A stretch of DNA of 64,000 nucleotides from Hyphococcus lacteus (GTDB taxonomy: Bacteria; Pseudomonadota; Alphaproteobacteria; Caulobacterales; Parvularculaceae). The DNA lies in the NCBI RefSeq assembly GCF_041058985.1, contig NZ_JBEHZE010000002.1:186001-250000 (forward strand), in the 5' to 3' direction. Below the pieces are notes generated by a model. The model ran no database searches. It saw only the letters and a list, made by a program, of their open reading frames with translations, and was not told the origin of the DNA. The position numbers and the translations under genes were made by a program. This document shows positions 62,898 through 64,000 of the stretch, piece by piece; the first letter of the stretch is position 1; each line of letters begins with the position of its first letter.

Positions 62898-63662
62898 TCA
62901 AATAGCGAACATTGTTTTTATTACTAGGTAGATAAGGGACGGACCAAGCAAGCAACCAAGACCAGTGTAAAAAGTTGCGGTCATTGCACCATAGGGAACC
63001 AGTCTTTTATCGGTGGCCGCTAAACCACCAGCAACACCGCTTGTTGTTCCCATCAGGCCGCCAAACACCATCGCCGATTTGGGATTGTTCAGACCGATTA
63101 ATGGCGCGACCCACGGCGTCCCAACCATAACAAGAACTGATTTCACCAAACCCGCCGCTACTGAAAGCGCCACTACTTCAGAACTCGCACCCAAGGCCGT
63201 GCCTGTTACGGGGCCAACGATATAAGTAGCCGCCCCTCCTCCAATGGTGGTCAGACTGACAGGATCAGTGTAGCCAAAAGCCAACGCAACCAACGCACCA
63301 ACAACAAAAGATACAACAACGCCAAAAATAAGCGCCAAAACACCACTAATCCCAGCACGTTTAATCTCTTTCAGATCAACGCCGAAAGCCGTGGAGACAA
63401 TCGCAAAATCGCGCAGCATCGCGCCGCCCATAATGGCAAGGCCCGAAAATAGCGTGACGTCAGATAACCCCTTTGAGCCACCCGTTGCTGCACCGCCAGC
63501 CCATGCGAAGACCAGACCTACGATGATCGCGATTGCAGAACCATGAATGCGTCCCCGGCTTAAGAGATCAGACGCGCGGTAAGACAACCACAAAATCAAT
63601 CCGACAAAAAGAAACGCAAAGACAAGACCATTCTTAACAAGAATATCGTGAGCGATCTCCAT
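62898..63662 (-). CDS. madM: Malonate transporter subunit MadM
   Basis: MadL and MadM together import malonate with Na+. From the ATG at 63662 the 254-residue protein has about eight membrane segments and the family motifs GGAATGGSKGLSDVTLFSG, GGGAATYIVGPVTG and GLMGTTSGVAGGLAATDKR. The start sits one base after the madL stop. No malonate decarboxylase genes are seen in the window; they may lie further right, past the edge. Confidence 0.9.
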   Translation of the reverse strand: MEIAHDILVKNGLVFAFLFVGLILWLSYRASDLLSRGRIHGSAIAIIVGLVFAWAGGAATGGSKGLSDVTLFSGLAIMGGAMLRDFAIVSTAFGVDLKEIKRAGISGVLALIFGVVVSFVVGALVALAFGYTDPVSLTTIGGGAATYIVGPVTGTALGASSEVVALSVAAGLVKSVLVMVGTPWVAPLIGLNNPKSAMVFGGLMGTTSGVAGGLAATDKRLVPYGAMTATFYTGLGCLLGPSLIYLVIKTMFAI

Positions 63663-63663
63663 A

Positions 63664-64000
63664 TCAAACCTTCTCACCTTCGGTCGCCGGCAAAGGCGGC
63701 TCAACTCCACCGATGCGCGAAAGCACAGGTACGAGCAGCAAGCATGCAATATTCGCGGCGATACCCGTCACGACCGCAACAACACCACCACTCACTGCGG
63801 CAGCCACATTCTGGATCGAGGCCATCGCAATGACGATAGGAATATACATCGCGCTCCAGAATAGAATTCCGTTCTTGGATTGCTCTGGCAGTTGACCATG
63901 CGCACGAAGCCAACCCGTGATGAAGATTAACAAAAGCATCGCAAAACCGACACCGCCGATATTGGCATCAATGCCCATAGCGGCCCCAAGAAGCCTGCCG
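63664..64000 (-). CDS. madL: Malonate transporter subunit MadL, 5' end outside window
   Basis: The smaller partner of MadM. The frame is open to the right edge (GRLLGAAMGIDANIGGVGFA), so the Met at 63978 is internal and the true start lies beyond base 64000. The visible 112 residues contain three hydrophobic segments, including IQNVAAAVSGGVVAVVTGIA. The order madL-madM with a one-base gap is standard. Confidence 0.9.
   Translation of the reverse strand, partial: GRLLGAAMGIDANIGGVGFAMLLLIFITGWLRAHGQLPEQSKNGILFWSAMYIPIVIAMASIQNVAAAVSGGVVAVVTGIAANIACLLLVPVLSRIGGVEPPLPATEGEKV

Noticed and set aside
62681..62905. 74-codon frame after the methyltransferase remnant
   Set aside because: It begins in the remnant in another frame and resembles nothing; it ends against the madM gene.
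1..64000. tRNA genes, CRISPR arrays, insertion sequences or prophage modules
   Set aside because: I looked for repeat-spacer periodicity, transposase motifs, terminal repeats and tRNA T-loop patterns in the gaps and found none convincing.

Overview
The window is a chromosomal segment of an alphaproteobacterium of roughly 50% GC. Four things point there: a flhA-fliR-flhB flagellar export cluster, a DEAD-box helicase/IF-1/CspA cold-shock group, a NodT-type RND outer-membrane channel, and many TonB-dependent receptors paired with periplasmic quinoproteins. That combination is common in marine Maricaulales/Hyphomonadaceae-like lineages, but the order is an inference and no rRNA is present to settle it. 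Coding density is high and genes lie in long same-strand operons. I saw no tRNA, rRNA, CRISPR array or intact mobile element.

Layout. 1-2947: end of flhA, then fliR, flhB and a small coiled-coil gene. 2959-4134: an indoleamine-dioxygenase-superfamily (PrnB-like) protein. 4415-6907: cold-shock group, in which an IF-1 gene starts inside the helicase gene. 6929-31360: a large sugar-oxidation and sugar-acid catabolic island built around a divergent GntR/MFS promoter. It has two TonB receptors, two PQQ enzymes, two lactonase-type propellers, three SDRs, a pentonate-type IlvD/Edd dehydratase, an FAH hydrolase, GlcDEF and a cytochrome c. 32261-40864: TonB receptor, peptide ABC transporter (with a binding-protein/permease fusion) and P1 aminopeptidase in one operon. 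41209-45822: ALDH, SDR, LeuB-like and M20 genes in one operon. 46060-52714: a TetR-controlled RND efflux pump. 52707-55725: glucokinase and a K+/H+ antiporter. 56158-62459: a NarL-type two-component system and three secreted or lipid-anchored proteins of unknown function. 62522-62748: a wrecked DNA methyltransferase. 62898-64000: the MadM/MadL malonate transporter, cut by the window edge.

How the genes fit together. The sugar island encodes the enzyme types for a complete non-phosphorylative route: periplasmic oxidation, lactone hydrolysis, dehydration of the aldonate, oxidation of the 2-keto-3-deoxy acid at C4, and cleavage by an FAH-family hydrolase. If the substrate is a pentose, that cleavage gives pyruvate and glycolate, and glycolate is the substrate of the GlcDEF complex encoded directly downstream. 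A shared TAGTATACA-type motif lies on the promoters of the divergent MFS operon, the second TonB receptor and (in variant form) the PQQ dehydrogenase, so the local GntR protein may control all three. Near the right end, two copies of the same NarL-like inverted heptamer arrangement, one in front of the sensor kinase and one between the divergent secreted-protein genes, tie the two-component system to the unknown secreted proteins. I consider this the most promising undescribed system in the window.
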